A DNA stretch of 64,000 nucleotides from Pseudomonas sp. S06B 330 (GCF_002845275.2 NZ_CP088149.1:845501-909500); one strand, 5' to 3'. Counted from the stretch's first letter, positions 38,192-50,590 are shown. The notes: generated by a model from the sequence alone, not told the origin. Numbers and translations: made by a program.

Positions 38192-40108
38192 TTGAACGAT
38201 ATGGCAAAGAACTTGATCCTGTGGTTGATCATCGCAGCTGTCCTGGTGACGGTGATGAACAACTTCTCCAGCCCGAATGAGCCGCAGACCCTCAACTATT
38301 CCGACTTCATTCAGCAGGTCAAGGATGGCAAGGTCGAACGCGTAGCGGTCGATGGCTATGTCATTACTGGCAAACGCACCGATGGCGATAGCTTCAAGAC
38401 TATTCGTCCTGCCATTGCCGACAACGGCCTGATCGGCGATCTGGTCGACAACCATGTCGTGGTCGAAGGTAAGCAGCCTGAACAGCAGTCCATCTGGACT
38501 CAACTGCTGGTTGCCAGCTTCCCGATCCTGGTCATCATTGCCGTCTTCATGTTCTTCATGCGCCAGATGCAAGGTGGTGCAGGTGGCAAAGGCGGGCCGA
38601 TGAGTTTCGGCAAGAGCAAGGCACGCCTGCTCTCTGAAGATCAGGTCAAAACGACCTTGGCCGACGTCGCAGGTTGCGACGAGGCCAAGGAAGAAGTCGG
38701 CGAGTTGGTAGAGTTTCTGCGCGATCCGGGCAAGTTCCAGCGCCTGGGTGGTCGTATTCCGCGTGGTGTGCTGATGGTCGGCCCACCAGGTACCGGTAAA
38801 ACCCTGCTGGCCAAGGCCATTGCCGGGGAAGCCAAAGTACCATTCTTCACAATCTCCGGTTCTGACTTCGTCGAAATGTTCGTCGGTGTGGGTGCCAGCC
38901 GTGTTCGCGACATGTTCGAGCAGGCCAAGAAGCACGCACCGTGCATTATTTTCATCGACGAGATCGATGCCGTCGGTCGTCATCGTGGTGCCGGCATGGG
39001 CGGCGGTCACGACGAGCGTGAACAGACCCTCAACCAGTTGCTGGTAGAGATGGACGGCTTCGAAATGAATGACGGCATCATCGTCATTGCCGCGACCAAC
39101 CGTCCGGACGTGCTTGACCCAGCGTTGCTGCGTCCAGGCCGTTTCGACCGTCAGGTTGTGGTCGGTCTGCCGGATATCCGTGGCCGTGAGCAGATTCTCA
39201 AGGTGCACATGCGCAAAGTGCCGGTCGGCGAGAACGTCAATCCGGCGGTCATTGCCCGTGGTACTCCTGGTTTCTCCGGTGCTGACCTGGCTAACCTGGT
39301 TAACGAGGCTTCGCTGTTTGCTGCCCGTGGCGGTAAGCGCACCGTCGAAATGAAAGAGTTCGAGTTGGCCAAAGACAAGATCATGATGGGCGCCGAGCGC
39401 AAGTCCATGGTCATGTCCGAGAAAGAGAAGCAGAACACCGCTTATCATGAAGCGGGTCATGCCATCGTCGGTCGTGTCGTGCCTGAGCACGATCCGGTCT
39501 ACAAGGTCTCGATCATTCCACGTGGCCGGGCTTTGGGTGTCACCATGTTCCTCCCTGAAGAGGACCGTTACAGCCTGTCCAAGCGCGCCCTGATCAGTCA
39601 GATCTGCTCGCTGTACGGCGGCCGTATCGCCGAGGAAATGACTCTGGGCTTTGACGGTGTGACCACCGGTGCATCCAATGACATCATGCGTGCCAGTCAG
39701 ATTGCCCGGAACATGGTCACCAAGTGGGGCCTGTCGGAAAAACTGGGGCCGCTGATGTATGCCGAGGAAGAAGGCGAAGTGTTCCTGGGCCGCAGTGCCG
39801 GCTCCCAGCACGCCAGCGTCTCGGGCGAAACGGCCAAGTTGATTGATTCCGAGGTGCGCAGCATCATCGATCAGTGTTATGCCACCGCCAAGCAGATCCT
39901 TACCGACAACCGCGACAAGCTTGACGCCATGGCTGACGCCTTGATGAAGTACGAGACCATTGATGCCGAGCAGATCGACGACATCATGGCTGGTCGTACT
40001 CCGCGCGAGCCACGTGACTGGGAAGGTGGATCGGGTACTTCGGGCACGCCTGCGCAGCAGGGAGATCGTCCGGAAACGCCGATCGGCGGCCCAGCGGCGC
40101 AAATCTAA
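38192..40108 (+). CDS. ftsH: ATP-dependent zinc metalloprotease FtsH
   Basis: Membrane-bound AAA protease, 638 aa. Start TTG at 38192 is supported by AGAGGG seven bases upstream; ATG 38201 is the more common annotation but has poor spacing. Two N-terminal transmembrane segments (about 8-25 and 102-125), AAA Walker A GPPGTGKT, Walker [10 protein letters not shown], the SRH arginine finger ([19 protein letters not shown]) and the zinc motif HEAGH are all intact. Degrades membrane and regulatory proteins. Confidence 0.97.
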   Translation: MNDMAKNLILWLIIAAVLVTVMNNFSSPNEPQTLNYSDFIQQVKDGKVERVAVDGYVITGKRTDGDSFKTIRPAIADNGLIGDLVDNHVVVEGKQPEQQSIWTQLLVASFPILVIIAVFMFFMRQMQGGAGGKGGPMSFGKSKARLLSEDQVKTTLADVAGCDEAKEEVGELVEFLRDPGKFQRLGGRIPRGVLMVGPPGTGKTLLAKAIAGEAKVPFFTISGSDFVEMFVGVGASRVRDMFEQAKKHAPCIIFIDEIDAVGRHRGAGMGGGHDEREQTLNQLLVEMDGFEMNDGIIVIAATNRPDVLDPALLRPGRFDRQVVVGLPDIRGREQILKVHMRKVPVGENVNPAVIARGTPGFSGADLANLVNEASLFAARGGKRTVEMKEFELAKDKIMMGAERKSMVMSEKEKQNTAYHEAGHAIVGRVVPEHDPVYKVSIIPRGRALGVTMFLPEEDRYSLSKRALISQICSLYGGRIAEEMTLGFDGVTTGASNDIMRASQIARNMVTKWGLSEKLGPLMYAEEEGEVFLGRSAGSQHASVSGETAKLIDSEVRSIIDQCYATAKQILTDNRDKLDAMADALMKYETIDAEQIDDIMAGRTPREPRDWEGGSGTSGTPAQQGDRPETPIGGPAAQI

Positions 40109-40116
40109 GGGCTCAT

Positions 40117-40968
40117 ATGACCTCACAGCAGTACCCAACCCGGTTGCCTTGCGGCAACCGGGTTCTTGATTTGTCTCGTACCCATGTCATGGGTATTCTC
40201 AATATCACTCCCGATTCCTTTTCCGATGGCGGCCGCTTCAATCAGCGTGATGCAGCATTGCGTCATGCCGAGGCCATGGTCGCGGCCGGTGCCACACTGA
40301 TTGATATCGGTGGCGAGTCCACCCGACCAGGTGCCAGGGCCGTTTCAGCACTCGAAGAGCTGGAGCGGGTGGCGCCGATGGTCGAAGCGATCCATCGCGA
40401 GCTGGATGTGATCATTTCTGTCGATACCTCGACACCTGCGGTCATTCGCGAATCGGCCAGGCTTGGCGCCGGCTTGATCAATGATGTCCGTTCACTCAGT
40501 CGTGATGGTGCCCTGGATGCTGCAGCGGCCACTGGCTTGCCAGTGTGCCTGATGCACATGCGGGGCGAGCCGGGCGATATGCAGGACAATCCTCATTACC
40601 AGGATGTCACCGTCGAAGTGGCGAGCTATCTTGAACAAAGGATGGCGGCGTGTGCGGCGGTGGGTATCGATGCCCAGCGGATCATCCTTGATCCTGGGTT
40701 CGGCTTTGCCAAGACGCTTGCGCACAACCTCAGCCTGTTCAAGCACATGGAGGCCCTGTATCGCCTGGGGCGGCCATTGTTGGTGGGTGTTTCGCGCAAG
40801 AGCATGATTGGGCAAACCCTTGACCGTCCGGTCGAGCAGCGACTCTATGGCAGCCTGGCATTGGCTGCGTTGGCGATGACCAAGGGTGCGAGCATCCTGC
40901 GCGTTCACGATGTCGCCGAAACCGCCGATGTAGTGCGGATGATTGCAGCGGTTCAAGCCGCCGAATAA
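40117..40968 (+). CDS. folP: Dihydropteroate synthase
   Basis: Folate pathway enzyme, target of sulfonamides, 283 aa. Signature [17 protein letters not shown] near the N-terminus, then [12 protein letters not shown] and [10 protein letters not shown]. Eight bases after ftsH. Standard neighbours ftsH and glmM. Confidence 0.97.
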   Translation: MTSQQYPTRLPCGNRVLDLSRTHVMGILNITPDSFSDGGRFNQRDAALRHAEAMVAAGATLIDIGGESTRPGARAVSALEELERVAPMVEAIHRELDVIISVDTSTPAVIRESARLGAGLINDVRSLSRDGALDAAAATGLPVCLMHMRGEPGDMQDNPHYQDVTVEVASYLEQRMAACAAVGIDAQRIILDPGFGFAKTLAHNLSLFKHMEALYRLGRPLLVGVSRKSMIGQTLDRPVEQRLYGSLALAALAMTKGASILRVHDVAETADVVRMIAAVQAAE

Positions 40969-40984
40969 GCGTGATGGAGCATCT

Positions 40985-42325
40985 ATGAGCAGAAAATATT
41001 TTGGTACCGACGGTATTCGTGGCCGCGTCGGTGAATACCCGATCACCCCTGATTTCATGCTCAAGCTCGGTTGGGCTGCGGGCATGGCCTTCCGCAAGCA
41101 GGGTGCTTGCCGGGTGCTGGTCGGCAAGGACACGCGTATTTCTGGCTACATGTTCGAATCCGCGTTAGAGGCAGGCTTGTCCGCCGCAGGCGCTGATGTG
41201 ATGTTGCTCGGGCCGATGCCTACCCCGGCCATTGCCTACCTGACCCGTACGTTCCATGCCGAGGCGGGCATCGTCATCAGTGCCTCACATAACCCGCACG
41301 ACGACAACGGTATCAAGTTCTTCTCTGGCCAGGGCACCAAGCTGCCGGATGAGGTCGAGCTGATGATCGAGGAATTGCTTGATCAGCCGATGACGGTCGT
41401 TGAGTCGAGCAAGTTGGGCAAGGTTTCGCGAATCAACGATGCGGCCGGGCGCTACATCGAGTTCTGCAAGAGCAGCGTGCCGAGCAGCACCGACTTTGCT
41501 GGCCTCAAGCTGGTGATCGATTGTGCGCATGGTGCCACTTACAAGGTCGCGCCCAGCGTGTTTCGTGAGCTCGGCGCTGAAGTCACTGTGTTGTCGGCGC
41601 AGCCGGACGGCCTGAATATCAATGAGAACTGTGGTTCGACCCACATCGAATCGTTGCAAGCAGCGGTACTGGTCGGGCATGCCGACCTGGGTATTGCCTT
41701 CGATGGCGATGGTGACCGGGTATTGATGGTCGACCATACCGGTGCCATCGTCGATGGCGATGAACTGCTGTACATCATCGCCCGTGACCTGCAAGAGCGT
41801 AACAAGCTCCAGGGTGGGGTGGTGGGGACCCTGATGAGCAATCTGGGGCTGGAGCTGGCCCTGAAGGAACTCGATATCCCGTTCGTGCGTGCCAAGGTCG
41901 GTGACCGCTACGTAATGGCTGAATTGCAGGAGCGCGAATGGGTGCTCGGTGGTGAGAACTCCGGGCATGTGGTGTGCTTCAGTCACACCACCACCGGCGA
42001 TGCGATCATTGCTGCGCTGCAGGTGTTGATGGCACTTAAGCGTCGCGAGGAGACCCTAGCTCAGGCCCGTCAGGGGCTGCGCAAGTGTCCGCAGGTGCTG
42101 ATCAATGTGCGCTTTGGTGCCAGCAAGGTCGATCCGTTGGAGCACCCGGCAGTTCAAGAGGCCAGTGCCCGGGTTACCGAGGAAATGGCGGGGCGTGGCC
42201 GGGTATTGCTGCGCAAGTCCGGAACAGAGCCGTTGGTGCGGGTTATGGTTGAGGGTGATGACGAAAGTCAGGTTCGCGCTCACGCCGAAGCCCTGGCAAA
42301 ACTGGTAAGTGAAGTTTGCGTTTGA
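40985..42325 (+). CDS. glmM: Phosphoglucosamine mutase
   Basis: Converts glucosamine-6-P to glucosamine-1-P for cell-wall UDP-GlcNAc, 446 aa from ATG 40985. The phosphoserine loop [15 protein letters not shown], the magnesium loop AFDGDGDR, and the sugar-binding GGENSGHV and C-terminal [14 protein letters not shown] loops are all present. Confidence 0.98.
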   Translation: MSRKYFGTDGIRGRVGEYPITPDFMLKLGWAAGMAFRKQGACRVLVGKDTRISGYMFESALEAGLSAAGADVMLLGPMPTPAIAYLTRTFHAEAGIVISASHNPHDDNGIKFFSGQGTKLPDEVELMIEELLDQPMTVVESSKLGKVSRINDAAGRYIEFCKSSVPSSTDFAGLKLVIDCAHGATYKVAPSVFRELGAEVTVLSAQPDGLNINENCGSTHIESLQAAVLVGHADLGIAFDGDGDRVLMVDHTGAIVDGDELLYIIARDLQERNKLQGGVVGTLMSNLGLELALKELDIPFVRAKVGDRYVMAELQEREWVLGGENSGHVVCFSHTTTGDAIIAALQVLMALKRREETLAQARQGLRKCPQVLINVRFGASKVDPLEHPAVQEASARVTEEMAGRGRVLLRKSGTEPLVRVMVEGDDESQVRAHAEALAKLVSEVCV

Positions 42326-42391
42326 AATACGCTTGCCAGCAGTGATCGGGTTGGGTAACATCTGCGCCCACTTTGACCGACGAGGTACAGC

Positions 42392-43147
42392 ATGCGTCGC
42401 CCTATGGTAGCTGGTAACTGGAAGATGCACGGTACCCGCGCCAGCGTCGCTGAGCTGATCAATGGCTTGAGTAATCTTGCCTTGCCGAGCGGTGTTGAGG
42501 TCGCGGTGTTTCCTCCTTCGTTGTACATCAGCCAAGTGGTTGATGGGCTAGAGGGTAAGTCGATCACCGTTGGCGCTCAGAATTCTGCGGTAGAGCCTGC
42601 ACAAGGCGCGCTGACTGGTGAAATTGCTCCGAGTCAGTTGATTGATGCAGGTTGCGGGCTGGTATTGATTGGGCACTCGGAGCGCCGCCAGATCATTGGC
42701 GAGAACGACGAAGTCCTCAATCGCAAGTTCGCTGCAGCACAGGCTTGCGGTTTGAAGCCGGTGCTCTGCGTAGGGGAAACCCTCGAAGAGCGCGAAGCGG
42801 GTAAAACGCTTGAGATTGTCGGGCGTCAGTTGGGCAGCATCATCGAAGCTTTCGGTGTTGAGGCCTTCGCCAATGCGGTGATTGCTTATGAGCCTGTATG
42901 GGCCATCGGTACAGGGCTGACGGCCTCGCCACAGCAAGCGCAGGATGTGCACGCAGCCATCCGCGCGCAGCTGGCGGCAAAGAATGCTGAAGTTGCACGG
43001 AATGTGCAGCTTCTATACGGCGGCAGCGTGAAGGCGGCCAATGCGGCTGAGCTGTTCGGCATGCCGGATATCGATGGGGGCCTGATTGGTGGGGCTTCCC
43101 TGAACGCAGACGAATTCGGTGCAATTTGTCGCGCCGCAGGAAACTGA
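42392..43147 (+). CDS. tpiA: Triosephosphate isomerase
   Basis: Glycolytic isomerase, 251 aa. N-terminal GNWKMHG (catalytic Lys), HSERRQ (catalytic His) and [11 protein letters not shown] (catalytic Glu) are intact; phosphate loop YGGSVKAAN. Three bases before secG. Confidence 0.98.
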   Translation: MRRPMVAGNWKMHGTRASVAELINGLSNLALPSGVEVAVFPPSLYISQVVDGLEGKSITVGAQNSAVEPAQGALTGEIAPSQLIDAGCGLVLIGHSERRQIIGENDEVLNRKFAAAQACGLKPVLCVGETLEEREAGKTLEIVGRQLGSIIEAFGVEAFANAVIAYEPVWAIGTGLTASPQQAQDVHAAIRAQLAAKNAEVARNVQLLYGGSVKAANAAELFGMPDIDGGLIGGASLNADEFGAICRAAGN

Positions 43148-43150
43148 AAA

Positions 43151-43537
43151 ATGCTGGAAACAGTCGTTGTAGTTTTTCATCTGTTGGGCGCACTGGGTTT
43201 GGTAGTGCTGGTGCTGCTGCAACAGGGTAAAGGTGCGGAAGCGGGTGCATCTTTCGGCGCAGGTGCTTCAAATACTGTGTTCGGAAGCCAAGGTTCTGCT
43301 ACCTTTCTGAGTAAGTTTACTGCTATACTAGCTGCCTCTTTCTTCTTAACTGCTCTTGGGTTAGGATACTTTGCTAAAGAGAAAGCTCATGAGCTGACTC
43401 AAGTAGGGTTGCCAGATCCAGCAGTGTTGGAAGTAAAGCAGCAAAAACCGGCAGCAGATGATGTGCCGGTGCTCCAAGAGCAGAAGAGCGAAGCCACTAA
43501 CACTGGCGATGTTCCTCCCGCTCAAGAGCAGAAGTAA
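43151..43537 (+). CDS. secG: Preprotein translocase subunit SecG
   Basis: Small SecYEG subunit, 128 aa with two membrane helices (about 4-23 and 55-72). [27 protein letters not shown] is the cytoplasmic loop. The tail from about 90 is a hydrophilic repeat-like stretch ([16 protein letters not shown]..., PPAQEQK). Base composition in the second half is noticeably AT-richer than its neighbours. tRNA-Leu begins 19 bases after its stop, as in E. coli secG-leuU. Confidence 0.94.
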   Translation: MLETVVVVFHLLGALGLVVLVLLQQGKGAEAGASFGAGASNTVFGSQGSATFLSKFTAILAASFFLTALGLGYFAKEKAHELTQVGLPDPAVLEVKQQKPAADDVPVLQEQKSEATNTGDVPPAQEQK

Positions 43538-43556
43538 CGGGTTTCAAAGTAGTATT

Positions 43557-43642
43557 GCCGAGGTGGTGGAATTGGTAGACACGCAACCTTGAGGTGGTTG
43601 TGCCCATAGGGTGTAGGGGTTCGAGTCCCCTTCTCGGTACCA
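43557..43642 (+). tRNA. tRNA-Leu (GAG)
   Basis: 86 nt with encoded CCA. Acceptor GCCGAGG pairs with TCTCGGT. The anticodon stem CAACC/GGTTG holds a TTGAGGT loop, giving anticodon GAG. A long variable arm (TGCCCATAGGGTGT) is present as required for tRNA-Leu. T-loop GTTCGAGTC. Confidence 0.97.
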
Positions 43643-43655
43643 ATTGAAACAAGAC

Positions 43656-43678
43656 AGCCCGCTACAGCGGGCTTTCTT
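43656..43678 (+). terminator. Terminator of the secG-tRNA-Leu transcript
   Basis: AGCCCGC and GCGGGCT form a 7-bp stem with TACA loop, followed by TTCTT. Confidence 0.88.
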
Positions 43679-43694
43679 GTAGGTGGAGGTTAGA

Positions 43695-43723
43695 TTGACC
43701 CTAATAGGGTTCGGTCGTATACT
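43695..43723 (+). promoter_or_regulatory. Sigma-70 promoter of tRNA-fMet (and rimP operon)
   Basis: TTGACC, 17-base spacer, TATACT. The -10 ends 16 bases before the initiator tRNA, a near-consensus promoter for stable RNA. Confidence 0.93.
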
Positions 43724-43739
43724 TTCGCCCCAGCTTTGT

Positions 43740-43816
<77 letters not shown>

Positions 43817-43826
43817 GTTTCAGCGG

Positions 43827-43849
43827 AGCCCCTTTTGCAGGGGCTTTTT
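43827..43849 (+). terminator. Terminator after tRNA-fMet
   Basis: AGCCCCT and AGGGGCT form a 7-bp stem, followed by a T-run. Some read-through into rimP is expected. Confidence 0.85.
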
Positions 43850-43945
43850 CTTGGCTGAACAGTCATAACGCCGGTATTCAACGGCGTATCAGGGATGGGC
43901 GCTTTGCCCATTTTTTATTTGCATAGCATGCACGAGGGGGTTCAG

Positions 43946-44404
43946 GTGTCGAGCAAGCTAGAACAGTTGCAGGCCTTGTTGGCCCCGGTGGTCGAGGCTC
44001 TTGGCTATCAATGCTGGGGGATCGAATTCATCTCTCAAGGCAAACATTCGGTCCTGCGGATCTATATCGATAAAGAAGATGGCGTCCTGGTCGATGACTG
44101 TGCAAAAGTCAGTCACCAAGCCAGTGCGATTCTTGATGTCGAAGACCCGATTACTTCCGAATATACCCTTGAAGTGTCCTCTCCTGGCATGGATCGCCCA
44201 CTGTTCACCTTGGAACAGTTTGCTTCGCATGCCGGCGAACAAGTGAAGATCAAGCTGCGTACGCCCTTTGACGGTCGTCGTAACTTTCAGGGCCTTCTCC
44301 GTGGCGTGGAGGAGCAGGATGTGGTTGTCCAGGTAGACAACAACGAATACCTGTTGCCGATCGATTCGATCGACAAGGCCAACATTATTCCCAGTTTTGA
44401 CTGA
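43946..44404 (+). CDS. rimP: Ribosome maturation factor RimP
   Basis: 30S assembly factor, 152 aa, starting at GTG 43946 behind GAGGGGG; the ATG at 43928 and the open frame from 43895 lack a correctly placed ribosome site. The family sequence [36 protein letters not shown] and [16 protein letters not shown] is complete. First gene of the nusA operon. Confidence 0.95.
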   Translation: MSSKLEQLQALLAPVVEALGYQCWGIEFISQGKHSVLRIYIDKEDGVLVDDCAKVSHQASAILDVEDPITSEYTLEVSSPGMDRPLFTLEQFASHAGEQVKIKLRTPFDGRRNFQGLLRGVEEQDVVVQVDNNEYLLPIDSIDKANIIPSFD

Positions 44405-44463
44405 GACGTGCCGGGTCCCGCGGACCGCGCGGATCCAATGGCTTGCGAAAGGCGAGGCGTACG

Positions 44464-45945
44464 ATGAGCAAAGAAGTACTGCTGGTTGTTGAGTCGGTAT
44501 CCAACGAAAAAGGCGTACCGGCCGGCGTAATTTTTGAAGCGCTGGAAGTGGCATTGGCCACTGCAACCAAAAAACGTTTTGACGACGAAGTAGACCTGCG
44601 GGTGGAAATCAACCGCCACACCGGTAGCTACGAAACCTTCCGTCGCTGGACGGTCGTCGAAGAAGCAGATCTGGATGATCCAGCAATCGAAGTCTGGCCT
44701 GCCAAGATTCAGGAAACCCATCCTGAAGCCAAGGTCGGCGACGTGATCGAAGAGAAGATCGAATCGATCGAGTTCGGCCGTATTGCTGCCCAGACCGCCA
44801 AGCAAGTCATCGTTCAGAAGGTCCGTGAAGCCGAGCGCGCTCAAGTGGTAGATGCCTACCGCGAGCGTCTGGGTGAGATCATCTCCGGTACCGTCAAGAA
44901 GGTCACCCGTGACAACGTCATCGTTGACCTGGGCAACAACGCCGAAGCGTTGCTGGCCCGTGAAGACATCATCTCCCGCGAGACTTTCCGTGTTGGTGTA
45001 CGCCTGCGTGCACTGCTCAAGGAAATTCGCACCGAGAACCGTGGCCCGCAGCTGATCCTGTCGCGTACTGCGCCACAGATGCTGATCGAACTGTTCCGCA
45101 TCGAAGTGCCGGAAATCGCCGAGGGCCTGATTGAAGTCATGGCCGCGTCCCGTGATCCGGGTTCGCGTGCCAAAATCGCCGTACGCTCCAAGGACAAACG
45201 CATTGACCCGCAAGGTGCCTGTATCGGCATGCGCGGTTCGCGTGTCCAGGCAGTGTCCGGTGAACTGGGCGGCGAACGTGTGGATATCGTCCTGTGGGAC
45301 GATAACCCGGCACAGTTCGTCATCAACGCAATGTCGCCGGCTGAAGTCGCGGCGATTATCGTCGATGAAGATGCCCACGCCATGGACATCGCGGTGGGTG
45401 CCGATAACCTGGCCCAAGCGATTGGCCGTGGTGGCCAGAACGTGCGTCTTGCCAGCCAGTTGACCGGCTGGACCCTGAACGTGATGACCGAATCGGACAT
45501 CCAGGCCAAGCAGCAAGCTGAAACCGGTGACATCCTGCGCAACTTCATCGACGAGCTGGAAGTCGACGAAGAGCTGGCACAGGTGCTGGTCGATGAAGGC
45601 TTCACCAGCCTGGAAGAGATTGCCTACGTACCGTTGGAAGAAATGCTCAACATCGACGGCTTTGACGAAGACATCGTCAATGAGCTTCGCGCTCGTGCCA
45701 AGGATCGTTTGTTGACCAAAGCCATCGCTACTGAGGAAAAGCTGGCAGACGCCCATCCGGCCGAAGACCTGCTCTCGCTTGAGGGTATGGACAAGGATTT
45801 GGCGATGGAACTGGCGGTGCGCGGCGTAGTTACCCGCGAAGACCTGGCCGAGCAGTCGATTGACGACCTGCTCGACATCGACGGCATCGACCAAGAGCGT
45901 GCCGGCAAGTTGATCATGGCCGCCCGAGCCCACTGGTTCGAGTAA
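44464..45945 (+). CDS. nusA: Transcription termination/antitermination factor NusA
   Basis: RNA polymerase elongation factor, 493 aa from ATG 44464. N-terminal polymerase-binding domain to about 130, S1 domain ([21 protein letters not shown]), KH1 and KH2 (about 200-345; [16 protein letters not shown]), and two C-terminal acidic repeats (about 365-493) typical of gammaproteobacteria. Confidence 0.97.
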   Translation: MSKEVLLVVESVSNEKGVPAGVIFEALEVALATATKKRFDDEVDLRVEINRHTGSYETFRRWTVVEEADLDDPAIEVWPAKIQETHPEAKVGDVIEEKIESIEFGRIAAQTAKQVIVQKVREAERAQVVDAYRERLGEIISGTVKKVTRDNVIVDLGNNAEALLAREDIISRETFRVGVRLRALLKEIRTENRGPQLILSRTAPQMLIELFRIEVPEIAEGLIEVMAASRDPGSRAKIAVRSKDKRIDPQGACIGMRGSRVQAVSGELGGERVDIVLWDDNPAQFVINAMSPAEVAAIIVDEDAHAMDIAVGADNLAQAIGRGGQNVRLASQLTGWTLNVMTESDIQAKQQAETGDILRNFIDELEVDEELAQVLVDEGFTSLEEIAYVPLEEMLNIDGFDEDIVNELRARAKDRLLTKAIATEEKLADAHPAEDLLSLEGMDKDLAMELAVRGVVTREDLAEQSIDDLLDIDGIDQERAGKLIMAARAHWFE

Positions 45946-45972
45946 TTAGGCGCGGCCTGAGGAGAGAAGTGC

Positions 45973-48477
45973 ATGACGCAAGTCACGGTGAAAGAATTGG
46001 CCCAAGAGGTCGCTGCACCGGTAGAGCGCCTGCTGCAGCAGATGCGTGAGGCAGGTCTGCCGCACACCGACGCCGGTCAGGTAGTGACCGATAATGAGAA
46101 GCAGGCTTTGCTGGCTCATTTGAAGAGCAGCCACAAGGCGAAGGTGGAAGAGCCGCGCAAGATTACCTTGCAGCGCAAGACCACCAGCACCCTGCGTGTT
46201 GCCGGTAGCAAGAGCATCAGCGTAGAAGTACGCAAGAAGAAAGTATTCGTTCAGCGCAGCCCGGAAGAAATCCAGGCCGAGCAGAAGCGTGAGCAGGACG
46301 AGCGCCGTGCAGTCGAAAACGCTGCCCGTGAAAAAGCCGATGCCGAAGCACGTCAGCGTGCCGAGGAAGAGGCTCGTCGCCAGCCCGCTAGCGCGACTGC
46401 CGCACCAGCTGCTGCCCCGGTTACCCCGGCTGCGGCTCCGGTGATCGAGTCTGCTGACGCCGCTCCGGCGCCGGTTGCCGACCGCAAGAAAGACGACGTG
46501 CGTCGCAATGACAAGTCGCGTGACGACGATCGTCGTGGTGGCGAGCGCCGTAACGAAGCGCCGCGCGTTTCGGTCAAGGTCAAGGAAAAGGAAAAGGCGC
46601 CAACCCCGCGTGCCGCTCCGCGTACCACCGACGAAGAAAGCGATGGCTTCCGTCGCGGTGGCCGTGGCAAGGGCAAGCCGAAGAAGCGCAATGCCCACGG
46701 TTTCCAGAACCCGACCGGTCCGGTTATCCGCGACGTGCAGATCGGCGAGACCATCACGGTTTCCGATTTGGCCAACCAGATGTCCGTCAAGGGCGCTGAA
46801 GTGGTCAAGTTCATGTTCAAGCTGGGCACTCCGGTGACCATCAACCAGGTGCTCGACCAGGAGACAGCTCAGCTGATCGCCGAAGAGCTGGGCCACAAGG
46901 TCACCCTGGTCAGCGATACCGCCCTGGAAGATTCCCTGGCTGAGTCGTTGAAGTTTGAAGGTGAGGCCTTCTCCCGTGCACCAGTCGTGACCGTAATGGG
47001 CCACGTTGACCACGGTAAGACCTCGCTGCTCGACTACATCCGTCGTGCCAAGGTAGCTGCTGGCGAAGCCGGTGGTATTACCCAGCACATCGGTGCTTAC
47101 CACGTGGAAACCGACCGTGGCATGGTCACCTTCCTCGACACCCCTGGCCACGCCGCGTTTACCGCCATGCGTGCCCGTGGTGCCAAGGCCACCGACATCG
47201 TGATCCTGGTGGTCGCGGCGGACGATGGTGTGATGCCGCAAACCCGTGAAGCTGTCCAGCACGCCAAGGCCGCTGGTGTTCCACTGGTTGTAGCTGTGAA
47301 CAAGATCGACAAGCCAGGTGCTGACCTCGATCGCATTCGCAACGAGTTGGCCGTCGAAGGCGTGACCTCCGAGGACTGGGGTGGAGATACTCCATTCGTC
47401 AAGGTTTCGGCGAAGATGGGTACCGGTGTCGACGAACTGCTTGAAGCCGTTTTGCTGCAAGCCGAGATCCTCGAGCTCAAAGCTACGCCATCGGCCCCGG
47501 GTCGTGGTGTCGTCGTCGAGTCGCGTCTGGACAAGGGTCGCGGCCCAGTCGCTACCGTGCTGGTTCAAGACGGTACCCTGCGTCAGGGCGACATGGTCCT
47601 GTGCGGTTCGAACTACGGCCGTGTACGGGCCATGCTCGACGAAAACGGCAAGCCTGTGAAGGAAGCCGGTCCGTCGATCCCAGTCGAGATCCTCGGCCTG
47701 GATGGCACGCCGGACGCAGGTGACGAGCTGAGCGTTGTGGCTGACGAGAAGAAAGCCCGTGAAGTTGCCCTGTTCCGTCAAGGCAAGTTCCGTGAAGTCA
47801 AACTGGCTCGCGCTCACGCTGGCAAACTCGAAAACATCTTCGAGAACATGGGCCAGGAAGAGAAGAAGACCCTCAACATCGTTCTCAAGTCCGATGTTCG
47901 TGGTTCTCTCGAAGCCCTGCAGGGCTCCCTGAGCGGTCTGGGCAACGACGAAGTACAGGTTCGCGTGATTGGTGGCGGTGTCGGTGGTATCACCGAGAGC
48001 GACGCCAACCTGGCCCTGGCTTCCAATGCAGTACTGTTCGGCTTCAACGTACGTGCCGATGCCGGTGCGCGCAAGATCGTCGAGCAGGAAGGTCTGGATA
48101 TGCGTTACTACAACGTGATCTACGACATCATTGAAGACGTCAAGAAAGCTCTGACCGGTATGCTCGGCAGCGATGTTCGCGAGAACATTCTGGGTATCGC
48201 CGAAGTCCGTGACGTGTTCCGCTCGCCGAAATTCGGCGCCATCGCGGGCTGTATGGTCCTCGAGGGTGTGGTTTACCGTAACCGTCCAATCCGCGTACTG
48301 CGCGAGGACGTGGTGATCTTCGAAGGCGAGCTGGAATCGCTGCGTCGCTTCAAGGACGATGCGTCCGAAGTGCGTGCCGGCATGGAATGCGGTATCGGCG
48401 TGAAGAGCTACAACGACGTCAAAGTCGGTGACAAGATCGAAGTCTTCGAGAAAGTCCAAGTGGCTCGTACGCTCTAA
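45973..48477 (+). CDS. infB: Translation initiation factor IF-2
   Basis: GTPase that places initiator tRNA, 834 aa. An IF2-N domain ([21 protein letters not shown]) is followed by a long charged Ala/Pro/Lys-Glu-rich linker to about 240. The G domain has [22 protein letters not shown] and NKIDKP. The C-terminal tRNA-binding domains end at the stop. It follows nusA by 27 bases. Confidence 0.98.
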   Translation: MTQVTVKELAQEVAAPVERLLQQMREAGLPHTDAGQVVTDNEKQALLAHLKSSHKAKVEEPRKITLQRKTTSTLRVAGSKSISVEVRKKKVFVQRSPEEIQAEQKREQDERRAVENAAREKADAEARQRAEEEARRQPASATAAPAAAPVTPAAAPVIESADAAPAPVADRKKDDVRRNDKSRDDDRRGGERRNEAPRVSVKVKEKEKAPTPRAAPRTTDEESDGFRRGGRGKGKPKKRNAHGFQNPTGPVIRDVQIGETITVSDLANQMSVKGAEVVKFMFKLGTPVTINQVLDQETAQLIAEELGHKVTLVSDTALEDSLAESLKFEGEAFSRAPVVTVMGHVDHGKTSLLDYIRRAKVAAGEAGGITQHIGAYHVETDRGMVTFLDTPGHAAFTAMRARGAKATDIVILVVAADDGVMPQTREAVQHAKAAGVPLVVAVNKIDKPGADLDRIRNELAVEGVTSEDWGGDTPFVKVSAKMGTGVDELLEAVLLQAEILELKATPSAPGRGVVVESRLDKGRGPVATVLVQDGTLRQGDMVLCGSNYGRVRAMLDENGKPVKEAGPSIPVEILGLDGTPDAGDELSVVADEKKAREVALFRQGKFREVKLARAHAGKLENIFENMGQEEKKTLNIVLKSDVRGSLEALQGSLSGLGNDEVQVRVIGGGVGGITESDANLALASNAVLFGFNVRADAGARKIVEQEGLDMRYYNVIYDIIEDVKKALTGMLGSDVRENILGIAEVRDVFRSPKFGAIAGCMVLEGVVYRNRPIRVLREDVVIFEGELESLRRFKDDASEVRAGMECGIGVKSYNDVKVGDKIEVFEKVQVARTL

Positions 48478-48538
48478 GCATCGAGCATGGGAGGTGCGAA
48501 ACGCCCGTTGCAAGGCGGTCGTCAGCAACTCTGAACGC

Positions 48539-48573
48539 AACGCCCGGTCAGGCTCAAGCCTGGTCGGGCGTTT
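48539..48573 (+). terminator. Hairpin between infB and rbfA
   Basis: AACGCCCG pairs with CGGGCGTT, and the inside CAGGCT pairs with AGCCTG. Only three T residues follow, so it may be a weak terminator or RNA-processing site. Confidence 0.55.
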
Positions 48574-48598
48574 GCCGCTTTAGTTACAGGTAGCAAAA

Positions 48599-48997
48599 AT
48601 GGCAAAAGAATATAGCCGTACCCAACGCATTGGCGATCAGATGCAGCGCGAGCTGGCCCAACTGATTCGTCGCGAAGTCAAAGACCCACGCGTGGGCCTT
48701 GTGACCATCACCGCCGTCGACGTCAGCCGTGATGTTGGCCACGCCAAGGTGTATATCACCGTAATGGGCCAGGACAGCGCTGAAGACATCAAGCAAAGCC
48801 TGAAAGTGCTCAATTCCGCCGCGGGCTTCCTGCGTATGCAATTGGGCAAGGAAATGAAACTGCGCAGCGTGCCGCAACTGCATTTCCACTACGACGAAAG
48901 CGTGACCCGTGGTGCCCATCTGTCGGCGCTGATCGAGCGTGCTGTTGCCGAAGACAGCCAGCACCAGGCCGCCGATACCTCGGACACCAAGGAGTAA
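48599..48997 (+). CDS. rbfA: Ribosome-binding factor A
   Basis: KH-like 30S maturation protein, 132 aa. Conserved [28 protein letters not shown] and [24 protein letters not shown] inside its end serves the truB start three bases after its stop. Confidence 0.97.
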   Translation: MAKEYSRTQRIGDQMQRELAQLIRREVKDPRVGLVTITAVDVSRDVGHAKVYITVMGQDSAEDIKQSLKVLNSAAGFLRMQLGKEMKLRSVPQLHFHYDESVTRGAHLSALIERAVAEDSQHQAADTSDTKE

Positions 48998-49000
48998 GCG

Positions 49001-49918
49001 GTGGCCCAGGTCAAACGTATCCGTCGTAACGTCAGCGGTATCATCCTGCTCGACAAGCCGTTGGGGTTCACCTCCAACGCTGCCTTGCAGAAGGTGCGTT
49101 GGCTGCTCAATGCCGAGAAGGCCGGTCACACCGGCAGTCTCGATCCCCTGGCTAGTGGCGTACTGCCACTGTGCTTCGGTGAAGCCACCAAGTTCTCGCA
49201 GTACCTGCTCGACTCTGACAAGGGTTACGAGACGGTCATGCAGTTGGGTCAGACCACCACCACTGGTGACGCTGAAGGCGAAGTGCTGAAAACCCGTGAC
49301 GTGACCGTTGGTCGCGCCGATGTTGAAGCGGTTTTGCCACAATTTCGTGGCGAAATCAGTCAGATACCGCCGATGTACTCCGCCCTGAAGCGTGACGGAC
49401 AGCCGTTGTACAAGCTTGCCCGTGCAGGCGAAGTAGTGGAGCGCGAGGCGCGTTCTGTTACTATTAACCGCTTGGAATTGCTCGAGTGCGAAGGCACCCG
49501 TGTTCGACTGTCAGTCGGTTGCACCAAAGGTACCTACATCCGCACCTTGGTCGAGGACATCGGCGAGGTACTCGGTTGTGGCGCTTATGTCGCTGAACTG
49601 CGTCGTACTCATGCGGGGCCCTTTGAATTGGCCCAGACCGTGACCCTCGAAGAACTCGAAGCGGTCCACGCCGAAGGCGGCAACGAGGCGATTGATCGCT
49701 TCCTGATGCCCTCGGACAGCGGTCTGCAAGACTGGCCTCTGTTGCAGTTCTCCGAGCACAGTGCTTTTTACTGGCTGCACGGTCAACCGGTCAGAGCCCC
49801 TGACGCGCCGAAGTTCGGCATGGTCCGGGTACAAGATCACAACGGTCGCTTCATCGGTATCGGTGAAGTGAGCGAAGACGGGCGCATCGCGCCGCGTCGA
49901 CTGATTCGGTCAGAATGA
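49001..49918 (+). CDS. truB: tRNA pseudouridine-55 synthase
   Basis: 305 aa, GTG start at 49001. [24 protein letters not shown] carries the catalytic Asp. [22 protein letters not shown] and [17 protein letters not shown] are the other family blocks. A PUA-like C-terminal part is seen from about 245. Between rbfA and rpsO as in E. coli. Confidence 0.97.
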   Translation: MAQVKRIRRNVSGIILLDKPLGFTSNAALQKVRWLLNAEKAGHTGSLDPLASGVLPLCFGEATKFSQYLLDSDKGYETVMQLGQTTTTGDAEGEVLKTRDVTVGRADVEAVLPQFRGEISQIPPMYSALKRDGQPLYKLARAGEVVEREARSVTINRLELLECEGTRVRLSVGCTKGTYIRTLVEDIGEVLGCGAYVAELRRTHAGPFELAQTVTLEELEAVHAEGGNEAIDRFLMPSDSGLQDWPLLQFSEHSAFYWLHGQPVRAPDAPKFGMVRVQDHNGRFIGIGEVSEDGRIAPRRLIRSE

Positions 49919-50070
49919 TCGAAACCTTCAGTGTCAGGCTTTGGCCTGGCACTGGTGGCAAAGAGGATGGCTGTTAATAGGCACGGTTACGCCTCACTTT
50001 TAAATACAGGGATTTGTCCCTGGCCTATTGGAAACCGTTTGTTCGGTTTCCCTTGAATTGGAGAAGCCAG

Positions 50071-50340
50071 ATGGCACTCAGCGTTGAAGAAAAAGCAAAG
50101 ATCGTTGGCGAATACCAGCAAGCTGCCGGTGATACCGGTTCGCCAGAAGTGCAGGTTGCACTGCTGACCGCCAACATCAACAAGCTGCAAGGCCACTTCA
50201 AGGCCAACGGTAAAGACCACCACTCCCGTCGTGGTCTGATCCGCATGGTTAACCAGCGTCGTAAGCTGCTGGACTACCTGAAGGGCAAAGACACCACTCG
50301 TTACAGCGCCCTGATCGGTCGCCTGGGCCTGCGTCGCTAA
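50071..50340 (+). CDS. rpsO: 30S ribosomal protein S15
   Basis: 89 aa from ATG 50071. The sequence [21 protein letters not shown] and [21 protein letters not shown] is characteristic. Its mRNA lies directly before pnp. Binds 16S rRNA helix 22 and often represses its own translation (family knowledge). Confidence 0.98.
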   Translation: MALSVEEKAKIVGEYQQAAGDTGSPEVQVALLTANINKLQGHFKANGKDHHSRRGLIRMVNQRRKLLDYLKGKDTTRYSALIGRLGLRR

Positions 50341-50364
50341 TAGCGGCCTGGTCAGTGGTGTGCA

Positions 50365-50420
50365 CGGCGTGCTGCATTCTTCGCGTCCGACGCCTGGCGT
50401 CGGCAGCGATGAGCACGCCG
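50365..50420 (+). promoter_or_regulatory. Long hairpin in the rpsO-pnp leader, possible RNase III site
   Basis: CGGCGTGCT pairs with AGCACGCCG, enclosing CCGACGC/GCGTCGG. In E. coli the pnp leader hairpin is cut by RNase III so that PNPase can autoregulate; the position and extended double-stranded shape here are consistent with that. Confidence 0.6.
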
Positions 50421-50590
50421 CGCGTATCTATGAGGTTGGCTGTCTGTCTCGCCTGAGCGGTTTACCGCAAGGGCAGGGCAGGCTCCCAACCTCTAGTTTT
50501 ATCTGGACGGTCAATGGGGCCGATTCCCCGTTCTGCCCAAGAATTCGCAAGAACCAGTTCCCCCAGAGCCACTGAAGAAGGTAGGAAACC

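Noticed and set aside
45946..48540. Antisense 864-codon frame opposite infB
   Set aside because: Shadow of infB; no promoter or ribosome site.
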